This document shows positions 51,809 to 52,734 of a stretch of DNA of 52,734 nucleotides, piece by piece. The position numbers were made by a program, and so were the translations under genes. Each line of letters starts with the position of its first letter. Position 1 is the first letter of the stretch. Source of the DNA: Neolewinella agarilytica (GTDB taxonomy: Bacteria > Bacteroidota > Bacteroidia > Chitinophagales > Saprospiraceae); the NCBI RefSeq assembly GCF_900110645.1, contig NZ_FOFB01000037.1:1-52734 (forward strand). Direction: 5' to 3'. The notes beneath the pieces were generated by a model. That model saw nothing but the letters and a program-made list of their open reading frames with translations. It did no database searches and was not told where the DNA came from.

Positions 51809-51929
51809 ACTTTCAGATCATTATCCTCACAAAAATCAGCAACGGTTAGTACGCTTAGCAACTGCTCGGCAAGGAAGAGCAGGACGGCTGGGAGGATGGC
51901 GCATGGTGGCAGCTTTGTTTGGGACAAAG
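51809..51929 (+). repeat. Copy 2 of the ~122-bp duplicated spacer sequence
   Basis: Direct-orientation copy of 50462-50583, with identical ends and a diverged middle. It occupies most of the 305-base spacer between two leftward genes. Confidence 0.75.
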
Positions 51930-51982
51930 GTATGGTGCTGTATGGGAGTGGGCGAAATGGGGTTGCCCGGATGCTTACGCAC

Positions 51983-52234
51983 TTATAAGGTCATTAAGAC
52001 AATCGTTTTAGTAGTCCTCATATTAACCAAAACATCATCCTGATATTCTTCTTCTTTTTCTTCCATGACTACCCCTTTATCCATGAATACATGTTCATAT
52101 AGAGTAATTTCGTCAGCAATTGCAATGAGCTCTTTATCCTGACAGACCCATCGATACCACACCTCCTGATACGTTGCCTCCAAACCTTTTCGCTTAGGGC
52201 TCTTTCGCACTAGCTCGACGCAAGTCCTACCCAA
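51983..52234 (-). CDS. Short protein of unknown function, possibly the tail of the upstream gene
   Basis: The open frame encodes 83 residues from TTG 52234. The protein is charged, with Trp/Tyr-rich ATYQEVWYRWVCQDKELIAI and acidic VVMEEKEEEYQDDV. No signal or family is visible. It lies in the same frame as the gene upstream, which ends at TGA 52264-52262. Nine sense codons (Lys-rich, including two A-runs) separate that stop from the TTG. It may be the downstream half of one gene split by a stop, or an independent small gene. Low confidence as an independent unit. Confidence 0.4.
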   Translation of the reverse strand: MGRTCVELVRKSPKRKGLEATYQEVWYRWVCQDKELIAIADEITLYEHVFMDKGVVMEEKEEEYQDDVLVNMRTTKTIVLMTL

Positions 52235-52261
52235 TATTTTTTTCTTGTTACCCGTTTTTTT

Positions 52262-52615
52262 TCACTTAACTTTCTGAGCATTTCGGACAGGGGCATTAAC
52301 CCTACGAACTAAACTCCCCATATTCTTCCACTCATTTCTATCAGCGTCAAACATCATTGAACCAGACAATCCGGTACGATAGATTGTAGTTGTATCACCC
52401 AGGCTGTAGCTAACATAAATGTTTGCGCTATCCAAAGTATAGTAGGTGGCATCGCTTATATGAAAAGCATTAAGTTTTTCACGATAGCTTGCCAGATCTA
52501 TACCTTCTCCCAGGTACTCTCCTTCGACTTCGGTTACTATCCTAATTAAAGGCTTCTGGGCCCACATAGTGGCTGAACAAAATGAAAGAGCGATGAGTAT
52601 CCTGAGTAAAAACAT
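52262..52615 (-). CDS. Small secreted protein of unknown function
   Basis: The 117-residue protein has a signal peptide (MFLLRILIALSFCSATMWAQ). The mature part has alternating strand-like pieces (LIRIVTEVEGEYLGEGI, SANIYVSYSLGDTTTIYR) and a basic tail RRVNAPVRNAQKVK. No cysteine remains after cleavage. No family recognised. It starts 25 bases inside the IS-like end at 52640, so the element may have inserted into or near its promoter. The frame continues past its TGA stop into the following open frame. Confidence 0.6.
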   Translation of the reverse strand: MFLLRILIALSFCSATMWAQKPLIRIVTEVEGEYLGEGIDLASYREKLNAFHISDATYYTLDSANIYVSYSLGDTTTIYRTGLSGSMMFDADRNEWKNMGSLVRRVNAPVRNAQKVK

Positions 52616-52639
52616 TGTATTTAATTATGTAAACATCTA

Positions 52640-52734
52640 AGAGCGTGTCTAAAATTATGATTTCTTCGATATAAAGGCTGTCAGTCGTATTTTGTAAGTC
52701 GCCAAACTATACAGAATATGACCAAGCAGTGGGC
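52640..52734 (+). mobile_element. Left end of an IS5-like insertion sequence (truncated by window edge)
   Basis: AGAGCGTGTCTAAAA at 52640-52654 matches the inverted end at 93-107. About 64 bases later an ATG (52718) opens MTKQW, resembling the LTDxQW start of IS5-family transposases, and runs off the window. The repeat match is solid; the transposase start rests on five residues. Confidence 0.5.

Overview
The window reads as a chromosomal stretch of a Bacteroidota bacterium. This is supported by two secreted proteins with C-terminal type IX secretion (T9SS) sorting domains, a TonB-dependent receptor with a carboxypeptidase-regulatory-like N-terminus, several LytS-type kinases and LytTR regulators, and start-proximal promoter elements of the form TAnnTTTG. 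A Lewinella-like (Saprospiria) origin is my guess from overall flavour and cannot be proved here. Most of the window is ordinary chromosome. The left ~5.6 kb and the right ~2.5 kb look accessory. Both window edges lie inside what appear to be copies of one IS5-family insertion sequence, so the window may be a whole assembly contig that ended at repeats.

Layout. 1-107: 3' end of an IS5-like element. 272-4807: a large CHAT-domain protease with helical repeats, tail-to-tail with an unrecognised 372-residue protein, in AT-rich DNA. 5648-8668: three unrecognised proteins. 9040-12786: PhnP-like metallo-hydrolase, GalE and a membrane-anchored MutS-like ATPase, all on the minus strand. 12937-16283: cytoplasmic serine protease with a zinc ribbon, then a TPR histidine kinase. 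16467-21098: T9SS lipase-like hydrolase, Tag glycosylase, an IF-1-like protein and a T9SS FG-GAP protein. 21298-26533: TonB receptor, a REP-associated transposase between REP palindromes, then a LytS/LytTR pair. 26804-31624: GrpB-like protein, membrane protein, carboxynorspermidine decarboxylase, EamA transporter and OmpH-like chaperone. 31693-34555: ECF sigma factor, a probable anti-sigma/outer-membrane fusion and a lipoprotein. 34849-41561: lipoprotein, AT-hook DNA-binding protein, and a run of ApbE, EamA transporter, Omp85-like protein and NAD kinase. 41892-46101: a divergent LytTR regulator and hybrid propeller kinase. 46363-50094: M15 and S9 peptidases with a small acidic protein between them. 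50646-52615: unrecognised secreted proteins.

The most unusual feature is in the spacers. At least seven gene boundaries carry degenerate direct repeats phased at exactly 8 bp, often overlapping a start or stop codon and sometimes arranged as inverted pairs able to fold. They occur beside several other repeat types: REP palindromes flanking their likely transposase, a ~185-bp palindrome, a 69-bp tandem duplication, a 26-27-bp tandem array, a ~122-bp direct duplication bracketing one gene, and a GC-rich 9-mer seen seven times. I saw no tRNA, rRNA or CRISPR array.
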